Assembly: GCF_001571265.1 (NCBI RefSeq)
Contig: NZ_BCTL01000033.1
Location: 1-64,000 of the forward strand
Length of the DNA stretch: 64,000 nucleotides
Direction: 5' to 3'
DNA from: Cedecea neteri NBRC 105707 = ATCC 33855
GTDB lineage: Bacteria > Pseudomonadota > Gammaproteobacteria > Enterobacterales > Enterobacteriaceae
Within the stretch, counting starts at the first letter, position 1; each line of letters starts with the position of its first letter. The position numbers and the translations under genes are program-made. This document shows positions 10,262-18,383 of this stretch, piece after piece. The notes below the pieces were generated by a model. That model worked only from the letters and a program-made list of their open reading frames with translations. It ran no database searches and had not been told where the DNA came from.

Positions 10262-10900
10262 TCTTACGCAGCAATAGTGGACATGCGACTTAGCGAGTAA
10301 ACTTTCAACAGAGGTAGCTCACATGACAAAGTCCGTATCAACCATAAAAAAGCCCCGAAAGCGGCACGCGCTTGAGTTCCGCGACGAAGCGCTGAAACTT
10401 GCGGAGCACATTGGCATCGCTGCTGCTGCCCATGCTCAGTCTTTATGAATCCTGGCTATGCCTGACGTAGTAAGCAGCAGAATCAGGCAGCGTCTTCTGA
10501 GTGCGAGAGCGAACAGGCGGCTGAGTTTGCTAACCTCAAACATCAGCTGGCTGAGAAAGACGAGAAGCTGACCATTCTCCAAAAAGTCACGACAGACTAC
10601 ACGAAGCGCCTGAAGTGAAGTCTGTCTTAACTGAACAACACCTGGCTGAATTCAGCATTAAAGCCATGTGCCGGGTACTGCGTGTGGCGCGCAGTGACAG
10701 GTATGTCTGGCGAAACCGGCACAGAGTCATCGTTCCTGCCAGTGCTTCCGGCAGGGGCGACAACATCGACAGTAACGCCTTCGTTATGGCGAAGCAGCGC
10801 TACGGCGCACCTCGGGTGTGATGTGAAGGGGCGCTGCCAGCAGGGGACCTCAGTCTGGTCCATCATATTAACCGCAACGGATGCCTGACTGATTAATCAG
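10262..10900 (+). mobile_element. IS3-family insertion sequence relic
   Basis: The orfA start is clear at 10323: MTKSVSTIKKPRKRHALEFR followed by DEALKLAEHIGIAAAA, the usual helix-turn-helix N-terminus of IS3-family OrfA. The frame then breaks around 10440. An orfB N-terminus appears near 10615-10821 (FSIKAMCRVLRVARSDRYVW and AKQRYGAPRV). The catalytic DDE domain is missing, so the element is dead. A related but distinct IS3 relic lies at 30425-31005 on the other strand. Confidence 0.75.
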
Positions 10901-11089
10901 TGCGTGACCTTGGTAATGAAACATCTCACACAAGCTCAAAGCAGGACCGAGCAGGACGTTTTCCTGCCATGAAAATGAAGGTGGTTTCATTTTTAAATAT
11001 ATTCAGAGTGTGAATAATTGCTATCACAAGGAAAATTTTTTATTGTCAAAGACCCATGTCGCACACAGATTCTTATCTGTCCAATGTCA

Positions 11090-11277
11090 TTCAATTGCGG
11101 ATTTTTATTCAACGCATAATATATTTAATAGAATGGTCCTAGTTTTAGTTACGTATTCTTGTGATAGATAATAGCACGAGGTAATCTGCTTTTCGACATG
11201 GGTTTCTCGTTTTATATGTAGAATCTTGCTGAGGTTGACTAAATTATTTGCACCATCGGATTCGATGGTGCTTTTTT
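11090..11277 (+). ncRNA. Candidate small RNA with promoter and terminator
   Basis: A promoter-like pair TTGCGG, 16 bp, TAATAT lies at about 11096-11123. About 130 bp further on is a strong intrinsic terminator (11250-11277). No coding frame fills the interval. Two complementary 10-mers (GACCCATGTC near 11051 and GACATGGGTT near 11203) could pair, but the first lies upstream of the predicted start. This is a structural guess without a known family. Confidence 0.3.
11250..11277 (+). terminator. Rho-independent terminator
   Basis: Perfect 9-bp stem GCACCATCG / CGATGGTGC with a GATT loop, followed directly by six T. Confidence 0.8.
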
Positions 11278-11788
11278 ATTTCATGCTGTCTCACTACTGA
11301 TTGTGTCAAAAGGTATGATTTTTTTGTCAGCACAATGGCTTAAATAAATATCTTCATCCATGAAATGTCGGACGGCAGATTTTTATTATACTGTGGCTTC
11401 TGTTCTGGTGTTTTTCCTGTCTGCTGATCACGAAGACAGCCCTATCGTGAGGACATGTATGGTGAGGCTGTATCCCAACACTGTCTTTCTGGCGGTGTCA
11501 AACTATCACATTAATTTTATTTTGGTGTGTAGAGTGGAAAACGTTTTTGTACTTCCTTATAAAGTATTGTTTATTCAAGGAAACTCATGATAGAGTGCAA
11601 AATACACTTAAATAACAGCACTTTTAAAACTCTATATAATCAAATGGTAATTTCCCTGCGACTTTTTAAATATCCCGACATGACTGTTGCAACGCGTAAG
11701 CTCACCAGTTCTTCATGATTCAAACTAAGATAAGCAAATATCCAGTGGCTTAGTATTCACATTAAATTACTTTCAAAGTGAGATTTTT

Positions 11789-11985
11789 ATGGAAGCAAAT
11801 GGGATTGATTCGAAGAAACCCCCAACCTTCCGGTTATCCTTGTAGCAATATCATCAGTGTTTTACTTGGTTGCAAATCTGGTAGCACCGTATGCATTCCT
11901 GTTGGTTTTTCTGGCGATGACGTGCATCCTCGCTCAGGATCGGAAGAATCCTCATGAGGCAGGCTATGCCTCTCTATCATGCTAG
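11789..11985 (+). pseudogene. Small membrane protein broken at a C-run
   Basis: The start MEANGIDSKKP is followed by a run of five C (ccccc). A one-base shift there restores a good reading frame, NLPVILVAISSVFYLVANL then VAPYAFLLVFLAMTCILAQD, to the stop at 11985. The product would be a roughly 65-residue protein with one or two membrane helices. Either the gene is dead or the homopolymer length is misread. The next gene shows the same kind of lesion. Confidence 0.4.
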
Positions 11986-12034
11986 TTTATCGTTTTGTAC
12001 CCTCTTTATTTGTGGCAGAGAGCAAGCTGTTTTA

Positions 12035-12173
12035 ATGGGGGATAAAATACTTCTGGATCTGGTCGGTACTATTTACCTTACCGATTTTTGCTATCACTTT
12101 ATGTAGATACGCGGAACAAAAAGATGCGCTAGAAATCACATCCTGTTCTCTGGTCACTAAAATTTTCGGTTAA
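12035..12173 (+). pseudogene. Small membrane protein broken at a G-run
   Basis: An ATG followed by GGGGG lies at 12035. Removing one G gives MGIKYFWIWSVLFTLPIFAI and continues to TLCRYAEQKDALEITS and a stop at 12173. The rebuilt product is a 45-residue protein with one hydrophobic helix. It follows the membrane-protein relic at 11789 closely, so both may have formed one operon. Confidence 0.35.
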
Positions 12174-12599
12174 CAGGAGCCTGCCATTAATGCAACATGC
12201 ATTAAGGCCGCTACAGATTCTGATATACCGATGTTTTCCACAAGACTACTGCAACTCTTGATAATAGTGTTGATATAAAAATCACGATTGAAGAGAAAGG
12301 GGCCATGATATACGTCAGAGTCCCCCGAACTCACCATTAGCAGCCAGAGCAGGCTGAAGCATTCCTTCTTTACGCAGGGATGTTTATCGAAGAGCACAAT
12401 TACCATAAACCTGCGCCCATCAGGTCTGACCTCACGAATAGCATCATTGAAGCTCAGCCCAGTTCGTCGAAATACTCACTGCCGTTACCGAGAAGAGGTA
12501 GCACATTCAGATCCTTGAAGAGTGAGGATGCCCCGCAAACTGAGAAGACCAACCTCAGTCTTGTCAGACTGAACACTATCGGGCAGTTTTCGCGTGTGC

Positions 12600-12780
12600 T
12601 CCGGGTTGCGTAACCGAACCACTGAAGACGTCTCTTATTGCCTGACGGTTGTTAACCGAAATGATCACCTTACCCTGCATGGCAGAACTCAGCGTCTGTT
12701 CAGTCATTTGCTGATACTGCTCAATGCCGAAGGGAATACCATACCCCGCCGTATTCTGGTAAGGCGGATCAAGTTAGTTG
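12600..12780 (-). pseudogene. Fragment of D12-class DNA adenine methyltransferase
   Basis: The minus strand encodes the catalytic motif DPPY directly followed by QNTAGYGIPFGIEQYQQM, then GKVIISVNNRQAIRDVFSG. This is the motif IV region and downstream part of phage or plasmid Dam-type methylases. The N-terminal AdoMet-binding region and the true C-terminus are absent. The fragment abuts the end of the Mu-like baseplate relic, so it is part of the same prophage scar. Confidence 0.6.
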
Positions 12781-13300
12781 TGTGGCGTGCCGGATTCTCC
12801 GTCCGGCATGGTCGTGTTTGTGGGTGCCGATTTTGACGCTGTAAATGGTGCCGCTGGCGTAGTTGATATTGCCGATAATTGTGGCTGTTGAACCTTGATC
12901 ATTGTCCCCGCCCACAGACATGCCGCTCTGGCCAGTCAGCGGCCTCTGCACGGTGACCTTCTGAGTCGCGGTCACCTTCGGGGTTTTCACCATCATGCTG
13001 TCTGACGCCTTAATCACGGCTTTTTTGCATTTCAGGTGCCAGTCATTGCAGGTAGTCTCGAGGATTGTGCCTTTCTTCAGGATAATGGAGGCCCGTTCAT
13101 CGGTGTAGATGGCCGTCGCCCCTTCAGGTGGCAGGGTGGTGATGCCGTAGTGCTGAAACCGCTCCACATCCAGAAAGGTTTCCGGGGCCATACCCTCAAG
13201 CGGGGTGGTCTGCACACCCTCTCCAGGGGTTATGCGCGTGGGTTTTGTCCGGAACGGGCGACGGATGGCGCTAAGGGCCGCCGCAGGCGGTAAAATCCAT
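12769..13300 (-). pseudogene. Mu gp45-like baseplate protein, truncated with internal deletion
   Basis: The frame reads SAIRRPFRTKPTRITPGEGV, then QTTPLEGMAPETFLDVERFQ and HYGITTLPPEGATAIYTDER, then a repetitive beta-rich tail (IKASDSMMVKTPKVTATQ). This is the pattern of Mu-type baseplate/spike protein gp45. Compared with intact members, the stretch between the PPEGA and IYTDE segments is shortened by roughly 35 residues and the N-terminus is missing. The longest uninterrupted frame is 12769-13215. It is a late-gene relic of a Mu-like prophage. Confidence 0.65.
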
Positions 13301-13399
13301 CAGTGTATATCCTGCCAGGTATTCCACAGCAGCACTTACCCTTAGCCTTGAGTTTACGGCGCGAGCGCGGGGGACGTATCAGCTATCCAGCTGCAGCGT

Positions 13400-13577
13400 G
13401 AGTACGGTCATGAGAGGCTGCCTGCTTCCACCAGCAGGGCCTCAATATTGCTGAGCATCGTCAGTCGCTCGCCGAACTCTTCCCGGTCTCACAGGCCAGT
13501 ACATCGCGGTAGGTTTCATCGTCCCATCTGAGGCAGGTTTTACCGGTGTGGGTGAGGCGGATCGGATTACGTCTCAT
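13400..13577 (-). pseudogene. GemA-like (Mu gp16) regulatory protein, N-terminal relic
   Basis: The minus strand reads MRRNPIRLTHTGKTCLRWDD then ETYRDVLACETGKSSASD before a stop at 13461. The block WDDETYRDVL...TGKSS is the signature of the GemA/DUF1018 family from the early region of Mu-like phages. A one-base shift at the stop lets the frame continue (LTMLSNIEALLVEAG). GemA is an early gene and gp45 a late gene, so a large deletion brought them together. Confidence 0.5.
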
Positions 13578-13714
13578 GGAAATGGCCTCAAATTCGGGAG
13601 AAAAAGCGGAAGTGACTGTAATAAAAGAACCCGTACGAGGGCGGGGTTTTGAGCCAGTTCAGTGTTCAGTATTAACGGTCAAATTGGATTACATGGCAAT
13701 TATAAAGTCCATGC

Positions 13715-13795
13715 TCACTTTTTTCGACCGTCATTCACCCAGACGATCCCCCAAATGATCACAAGGATGTACATAATCATGATGCGAAGTTCCAT
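13715..13795 (-). CDS. 26-residue membrane protein
   Basis: The product is MELRIMIMYILVIIWGIVWV plus a basic tail NDGRKK, a single membrane helix with a positive end. An AGGA ribosome binding site lies six bases upstream of the ATG (GGAAGGATACGATATG), the best start signal in the region. It is the last of three tiny membrane-protein frames in a row on this strand. Such proteins are easily missed by gene finders. Function unknown; holin-like, toxin-like and regulatory roles are all possible. Confidence 0.5.
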   Translation of the reverse strand: MELRIMIMYILVIIWGIVWVNDGRKK

Positions 13796-13963
13796 ATCGT
13801 ATCCTTCCAACAAATCAGGGACCTGCTAGCACCGCTAGAAGGTCAGAACGTATCAGCCGAGACTCATGCCGGAGGGCGTTATCATTACCTCCACAGACAA
13901 AACAACTGCTGCCTGAGTTTTCACTATACGCACCTTTAGTTCGAACAACTCCGGAACAGCCCA

Positions 13964-14050
13964 CTAACGCGCCCGGAGCGCGAAGGCCAGCATCAGAGCA
14001 GTAAACGGTAACAACGTGACAGTAAATATAACGATGGCGAGTATTTTCAT
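13964..14050 (-). CDS. 28-residue membrane protein
   Basis: The product starts MKILAIVIFTVTLLPFTALM and ends LAFALRAR: one hydrophobic helix with a basic end. The start ATG has a TGAG element nearby. It begins 13 bp after the stop of the 32-residue protein encoded at 14064-14162, so the two are likely cotranscribed. Function unknown. Confidence 0.45.
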   Translation of the reverse strand: MKILAIVIFTVTLLPFTALMLAFALRAR

Positions 14051-14063
14051 GAAATGCTCATTT

Positions 14064-14162
14064 TCAGTTGTCGCTTAACCATACAGGAATCAAACCAATG
14101 ATTAGCGAAACAGATACAATTGCAACACAGAGACACAACAAAAACAGATATAAGCAAAACAT
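14064..14162 (-). CDS. 32-residue membrane protein
   Basis: The product starts MFCLYLFLLCLCVAIVSVSL and ends IIGLIPVWLSDN, a nearly fully hydrophobic peptide with three cysteines. It is the first of three tandem tiny frames (14162 down to 13715). The ribosome binding site is weak (GGTG). It could be a small toxin or prophage lysis component. Support comes from the run of three similar frames, not from similarity. Confidence 0.4.
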   Translation of the reverse strand: MFCLYLFLLCLCVAIVSVSLIIGLIPVWLSDN

Positions 14163-14183
14163 AGCAACACCAAAGGTAAGAAA

Positions 14184-14249
14184 ATGATGATTATTTTCTC
14201 GCGAGTAAAATCACGTTTTCGTAAACGGCCACATAAAGAAATATCCTAA
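14184..14249 (+). CDS. Possible 21-residue basic peptide
   Basis: A short frame, MMIIFSRVKSRFRKRPHKEI plus S, is preceded by AAAGGTAAGAAA, a good ribosome binding site. It runs opposite to the tiny membrane-protein genes and starts 22 bp from the first of them. It may be real, or it may be chance; nothing else supports it. Confidence 0.25.
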   Translation: MMIIFSRVKSRFRKRPHKEIS

Positions 14250-14292
14250 ACACGACATATCGTACATATATGTGATGCGGGGAAAATTTTCG

Positions 14293-14332
14293 ATAACCCA
14301 AGGGCCCGCATGATGGCGGGATTTTGGGTTAT
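14293..14332. terminator. Bidirectional hairpin terminator
   Basis: Nested inverted repeats ATAACCCAA/TTGGGTTAT and CCCGC/GCGGG surround a short loop. It sits just after the stop of the minus-strand gene ending at 14347 and can terminate transcription from either side. Confidence 0.7.
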
Positions 14333-14346
14333 TTTGATGCGCAAGG

Positions 14347-14889
14347 TTACTCCGGGTGATCAGATTTTAATGTGATTTTACATTCGGTTATGAATTCATT
14401 TGTTGCTTTTGTTACCCCCCGAACGCCGAATTTTTCCTCCATATTTTCGCTCATCCCACGAAATCCAACGATCACATCTGCATTTGCGCTGTGAAGCTGG
14501 TAAAGAAGATGGTTAATGCCACTGCTCTCATCCTCGTCGCCCTTTGTAGACATCTGTACATAGGAGTAATTATCGCGAGTTTGCCATAATACACCCGTCA
14601 CCTTGACTGGCTGCCCACCATCAATTCTAAAAGATAACACCCCCACATCGGGTGAAAGCTGAAATGGTTTACCATTTGAACCAAATTCAACTTTAACCTC
14701 CTCTGGGGTGCATACCAAGATCAAAGTGTTGGGGCCATGAGAAGTTTCGATTTTGACACTTTTCGCATCTGAAAAAGCGTCATCCGTAACGCTTACATTC
14801 CAGTCGCTTGAAGGAGTTCTTAACCAGGAGTAAAAACCAATAATTAAGAGCAAAACTAGCAATCTTATTTTATTTATGTATTTTTTCAT
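14347..14889 (-). CDS. Membrane-anchored periplasmic protein, family unknown
   Basis: From the ATG at 14889 the product is 180 residues: a basic start, one transmembrane helix (about 8-22, IRLLVLLLIIGFYSWL) and a soluble beta-rich domain with two cysteines (VCTPEE, TECKI). A longer start at 15000 is open but lies inside the preceding gene, so the shorter start, overlapping it by 20 bp, fits better. The pair forms one operon ending in the hairpin at 14293-14332. No family is recognised. Its position next to phage relics suggests a prophage cargo or immunity-type gene, which is speculative. Confidence 0.65.
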   Translation of the reverse strand: MKKYINKIRLLVLLLIIGFYSWLRTPSSDWNVSVTDDAFSDAKSVKIETSHGPNTLILVCTPEEVKVEFGSNGKPFQLSPDVGVLSFRIDGGQPVKVTGVLWQTRDNYSYVQMSTKGDEDESSGINHLLYQLHSANADVIVGFRGMSENMEEKFGVRGVTKATNEFITECKITLKSDHPE

Positions 14890-15169
14890 CAACCAGCAAC
14901 TCCGTGGCGTCACTTGTAATTTGAGCCCATAAATCATCATTTGATTTCTTATCGATAGATTCATGTGATTTAGGTCTTGTAACTGCAGGAGATGCGCCAT
15001 CTACAAACCAAACCAGCACCCCTATACCAGCAGTCGCGGCAATTAAACGGAGAATGTAATAGATTTGTTCATAAATATTTTTGGCATTAAGATCCATATA
15101 AAACCAGGCAGCATAGGCTACGATGAGAGCTGCAATTGTTTTTTCCACTCTCTGCCTCAGCATTAACAT
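14870..15169 (-). CDS. Two-helix membrane protein
   Basis: This 99-residue protein has two transmembrane helices, about residues 10-26 (IAALIVAYAAWFYMDL) and 38-56 (YILRLIAATAGIGVLVWFV), followed by a polar cytoplasmic or periplasmic tail. A strong GGAGG ribosome binding site sits before the ATG at 15169. It overlaps the next gene's start. Function unknown; the two genes probably act together. Confidence 0.65.
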   Translation of the reverse strand: MLMLRQRVEKTIAALIVAYAAWFYMDLNAKNIYEQIYYILRLIAATAGIGVLVWFVDGASPAVTRPKSHESIDKKSNDDLWAQITSDATELLVDEKIHK

Positions 15170-15511
15170 ATTGAACCTCCAGTTATAAAACTAATTCTCA
15201 GGGCGAGGTTTGTTAGTGCTCGCACTTTAATCAACGCTGGAATAAAGGTCACTATGAATGGCCAGCAACTTCAGAATTATTGATTTAACGCAACAGTTAT
15301 CAGGAGAAATGTCTGGAAAGTTGAATGACCTGTCAACAAAATAAAAGCCTCACAGTCCGGGCATTGAGATTTTTTTGCGTATGACGCTGGTGAACGAAGA
15401 GACTAAATTTTACCCAAAAGTTCTTCTGGTATCCACGTGGGTACCGGCACCGAAAGCCACTGAATGATATCCGGCAGCCCAGCATTTTACGGGTCGTAAA
15501 TTTCCCCGTTA
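15170..15511. other. No convincing gene
   Basis: Short frames only; one minus frame (15333-15635) may be the shifted tail of the gene upstream. Confidence 0.3.
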
Positions 15512-15979
15512 TTAGAGGCACACCACAGAATGTGATAGTCGTAACCGCCGTGGGCCACTCCGGCCTCGCAGTCTGAAAGGGGGGCTCCCCGGTTCGCCAG
15601 CGGGTATCTTCGCTAATATCCTGCGAGGCAGCCATCCCAATCTTTCCGCCCAGAATATCCGTTCCCGCACTGAAGGGCGCTCCTTCCCATCGGGAAAATC
15701 AAAGACGAACGCCATTTTACCCATCGCTATTCCCCTCTCCGGTTTTACGTCTACCCGGCATGTTGCAGGGACACTCTTCCGGATCACTGCCTTCACTTCT
15801 GCAACCTGTTCAGGTGGTACTACAATAATCCCGGTGTAAATGCCTGCTGGCCTGGTGTCCCAGTGAAAACATTCGATGAACTCTCGTAAGACGTATGCCC
15901 AATGGACGCCACGCTGGACAGTGAACCTGGTGTATTCCACAAGATCAATGTCGTGGGCATTAGTATCATACTGTGCCAT
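15512..15979 (-). CDS. Hypothetical protein, possibly frameshifted at its C-terminus
   Basis: The product begins MAQYDTNAHDIDLVEYTRFT with a GGAGGAG ribosome binding site just upstream of the ATG at 15979. Residues 1 to about 115 look like a globular protein (VVPPEQVAEVKAVIRKS, MAFVFDFPDGKERPS). After about residue 120 the composition becomes Arg/Pro-rich and unnatural. A second frame (15333-15635) then looks more protein-like, so a frameshift near 15630 is likely. The gene lies next to a broken phage repressor and may be a prophage remnant. Family not recognised. Confidence 0.45.
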   Translation of the reverse strand: MAQYDTNAHDIDLVEYTRFTVQRGVHWAYVLREFIECFHWDTRPAGIYTGIIVVPPEQVAEVKAVIRKSVPATCRVDVKPERGIAMGKMAFVFDFPDGKERPSVRERIFWAERLGWLPRRILAKIPAGEPGSPPFRLRGRSGPRRLRLSHSVVCL

Positions 15980-16077
15980 AACGCATACTCCTCCCATTCG
16001 TTACCGCGCTTCCACGTGTGCATCACACCGTTAATCTCGGGCGCCATCACCTTCAATTTGCCAGCCCACTGTTCCAT
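15980..16077 (-). pseudogene. Short phage-like gene fragment
   Basis: The frame from 16077 (MEQWAGKLKVMAPEINGVMH then TWKRGNEWEEYALW) reads like the end of a real protein, then overlaps the start of the next gene. It lies divergently from the repressor relic with operators between them, the place where a cro-like or early phage gene would be. Family not identified. Confidence 0.3.
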
Positions 16078-16132
16078 GGCGGTCTCAGGCCGACCTTCTC
16101 TGGTTGGAACATTTCATGCGGCTCAGCGGCTG

Positions 16133-16177
16133 TGAGATAATCTATCTCAATGTTAACCATCTTAATCAGAAGGTTAA
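16133..16177. promoter_or_regulatory. Repressor operator-like palindromes
   Basis: There are two inverted repeats between divergent frames: TGAGATA-ATC-TATCTCA (16133-16149, perfect 7-bp arms) and TTAACC-N13-GGTTAA (16153-16177). They lie immediately upstream of a CI-like repressor relic, where phage operators are expected. Confidence 0.5.
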
Positions 16178-16180
16178 GTC

Positions 16181-16646
16181 ATGCCACAAGAGCAGTGCTC
16201 GCCACTTTCCAGCACCGGCAGGCTGCTGTGCGGCCGGTTATTATCATGCTCAACCAGATTCGGTCCGCTGTTCCCATGTGGGCACCTTGCGCATTGCCCC
16301 CACGCCAAGGCATAGACAGTTGTTAAAGATTGCAGAAGTCGAAGGGGTATCAATGGACTGGTTATTAAATGGTACCGGGGAGGTGCCAGTGCTTGAGATA
16401 AAGAACCAGAAATGAACCATTTCAAGTAATGCAGACCAAATTCAGATGGAGATGCTTTCGTTTCTTTGTGAAGAGAAAAAACGAGGGTTACTTGAAGAGG
16501 TGGAAATGAAAGGTGTTGATATCGTTGTTTATTTTCTTGATGAAGACAACAGAGGTCGCTCCCGTAGTAAAGGGGAAAATGCTTTGAAGCCAGCCAGACC
16601 CGGCCCAGGAAGCGGCTCTGAATACACAGGAGAAAAGAGATCGTGA
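16181..16646 (+). pseudogene. CI-like phage repressor, broken
   Basis: The N-terminus MPQEQCSPLSSTGRLL is in one frame. After a shift the protein continues as RHRQLLKIAEVEGVSMDWLL NGTGEVPVLEIKNQK, the DWLLxGxGE pattern of CI-type repressors with a Bacteriophage_CI_repr DNA-binding domain. An in-frame TGA at 16413-16415 interrupts it, then the same frame reads through QMEMLSFLCEEKKRGLLEEV to 16646. At least one frameshift and one nonsense codon make it non-functional, although the C-terminal part (16446-16646) is still open. Confidence 0.6.
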
Positions 16647-17610
16647 CACTGATAGCGAATTACAAATGACCGAAAACGATCTAGCCAATATTGCAAAAAA
16701 CAGGTTAGATGAAATATATTCTGGCAGGTATTTTGTCAGGTTTTTTTCTGGCCTTTGGCTAATAAACAGGCAGCGAAAAGTTTTGCGCTCTCGCTATTTA
16801 AATCAATTTAAATGGTATTAATTTCAGAATAATCGAGTGCAGAATTATGATACATAAAAGTCGAAACGATCAAGTCTTTCAGACGAGCTCGATCGGCGAA
16901 AAGTTGTTCCCGGCCTCACAGATGCCCCAGATTTCCATTCCTGAATATAGTCACATTATTTTTTCTGAGTTGTGAATTAAATCGACTGGATATGCCCTGA
17001 TGTAAAGTGCAGATTTTATTCCTGAACACCGGGATTTCAGAGACCCGTTGTTGATGCCTTTTATAGCTATTTGAAGGCCCCTGAAGCAATGGCGGTGTTT
17101 GCCCGATATGGTTTTAACATTTTGTCCAGTCTGCATGTGAAAGGAATGTCGTAACGGCGCGTCTAAAAGCTATAACAGATAAATGAAAATGGCCGGAAAG
17201 GGGCTGAGACACATTTTCAGACTATTCTTTCTGATATCAATATCTGGTCTGTCGACCATTTTTATTATTTCTTGACTTGCGTCTTTTTTCTTCAAAATTG
17301 TCTTCCTGCTTTTAAGTAATGTCTCTCTTTGTAGTGGGTTTCTCCTGTATTCATTTAATATATGATGCGTGCTGTTTTTTTAAATTTAATTAAATTGATC
17401 GATGTCAATGGATAATAATATTTTCTTGCGTGAAAAATTGTAATGGTTATAAATGATTTGTTCATTTCATCAAAACATTAAGGGGTATGAACAAGGATTC
17501 GATAACTGAAAATATTATATTTTTTATGAAAGAGAATGCAAGTAAAGACAATATGAGTCTGGTTTAGGCTTGGGTTGTCGTATTTTTCAGTAAAGATGAG
17601 GAAAGGTGGA
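16647..17610. other. Upstream region of the PHB operon
   Basis: No gene is seen. From about 17250 the sequence becomes very AT-rich and includes a promoter-like site at 17426-17453. Confidence 0.5.
17426..17453 (+). promoter_or_regulatory. Candidate promoter of the PHB operon
   Basis: TTGCGT, 16-bp spacer, TATAAA. It is 158 bp upstream of phaB in an AT-rich region without other genes. No operator was recognised. Confidence 0.4.
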
Positions 17611-18357
17611 ATGGCAGCAAATAATGTTGCATTGGTTACGGGGGGAAATGGCGGTATTGGTTCCGCCATTACGAGAAGATTAGTGAGTGACGGGTTTCGG
17701 GTGATTGTTGCCTATTCTCCGGCGGAAGAGTCTGCTGCACAGAAGTGGTATAGAGCAGAAGAGTATTCTGAAAAAGACGTTACATTACTTCCCATGGATG
17801 TCACAGATACCAATGGCTGTGAAAGGAATATCAATAAAATACTGGCGACTGAAAAATATATTGATGTTCTGGTCAATAATGCCGGTATTACCCGGGATGT
17901 CGCGTTTAAAAAAATGTCAGCCTCTCAGTGGGTTGATGTCATCAATGTCAACATAAATAGTCTGTTTAATGTAACGCGTCCATTATTTCCTGCCATGTGT
18001 GAGAGAGGGTATGGCCGAATTATCAATATCTCATCCGTGAATGGGCTGAAGGGGCAATTCGGTCAGGTTAATTACTCCACTTCAAAAGCTGGGGTGATTG
18101 GGTTTACAAAAGCCCTGGCGGCTGAAGGCGCTAAGGTTGGGGTCACGGTTAATGCCATTGCACCAGGTTATACCGGTACCCCGATGGTGGAAGCCATGAA
18201 GCCTGATGTTCTCGCCGCAATTACAGAAGAAATACCGGTACGCCGGCTGGCCACGCCTGATGAGATCGCTGCTGCAGTTTCTTTTCTCGCCAGCCGGGAA
18301 GCGGCTTATATCACCGGCGAAACACTCTCTGTCAACGGTGGTCTGTACATGCGCTGA
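17611..18357 (+). CDS. phaB: Acetoacetyl-CoA reductase (PhaB)
   Basis: NADPH-dependent short-chain dehydrogenase that reduces acetoacetyl-CoA to (R)-3-hydroxybutyryl-CoA, the PHB monomer. The 248-residue length is standard. Visible motifs are the nucleotide site TGGNGGIG (residues 10-17), NNAG, and the catalytic Tyr155/Lys159 pair in NYSTSKAG. Also visible are the GYTGTPMV segment and a C-terminal GETLSVNGGLYM typical of PhaB/FabG. The ATG at 17611 has a GGTGG ribosome binding site; a longer frame from 17575 lacks one. It is the first gene of the operon, 26 bp before phaA. Confidence 0.95.
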   Translation: MAANNVALVTGGNGGIGSAITRRLVSDGFRVIVAYSPAEESAAQKWYRAEEYSEKDVTLLPMDVTDTNGCERNINKILATEKYIDVLVNNAGITRDVAFKKMSASQWVDVINVNINSLFNVTRPLFPAMCERGYGRIINISSVNGLKGQFGQVNYSTSKAGVIGFTKALAAEGAKVGVTVNAIAPGYTGTPMVEAMKPDVLAAITEEIPVRRLATPDEIAAAVSFLASREAAYITGETLSVNGGLYMR

Positions 18358-18383
18358 GGCGTACTTCTGGAAGGTTGAAACAA

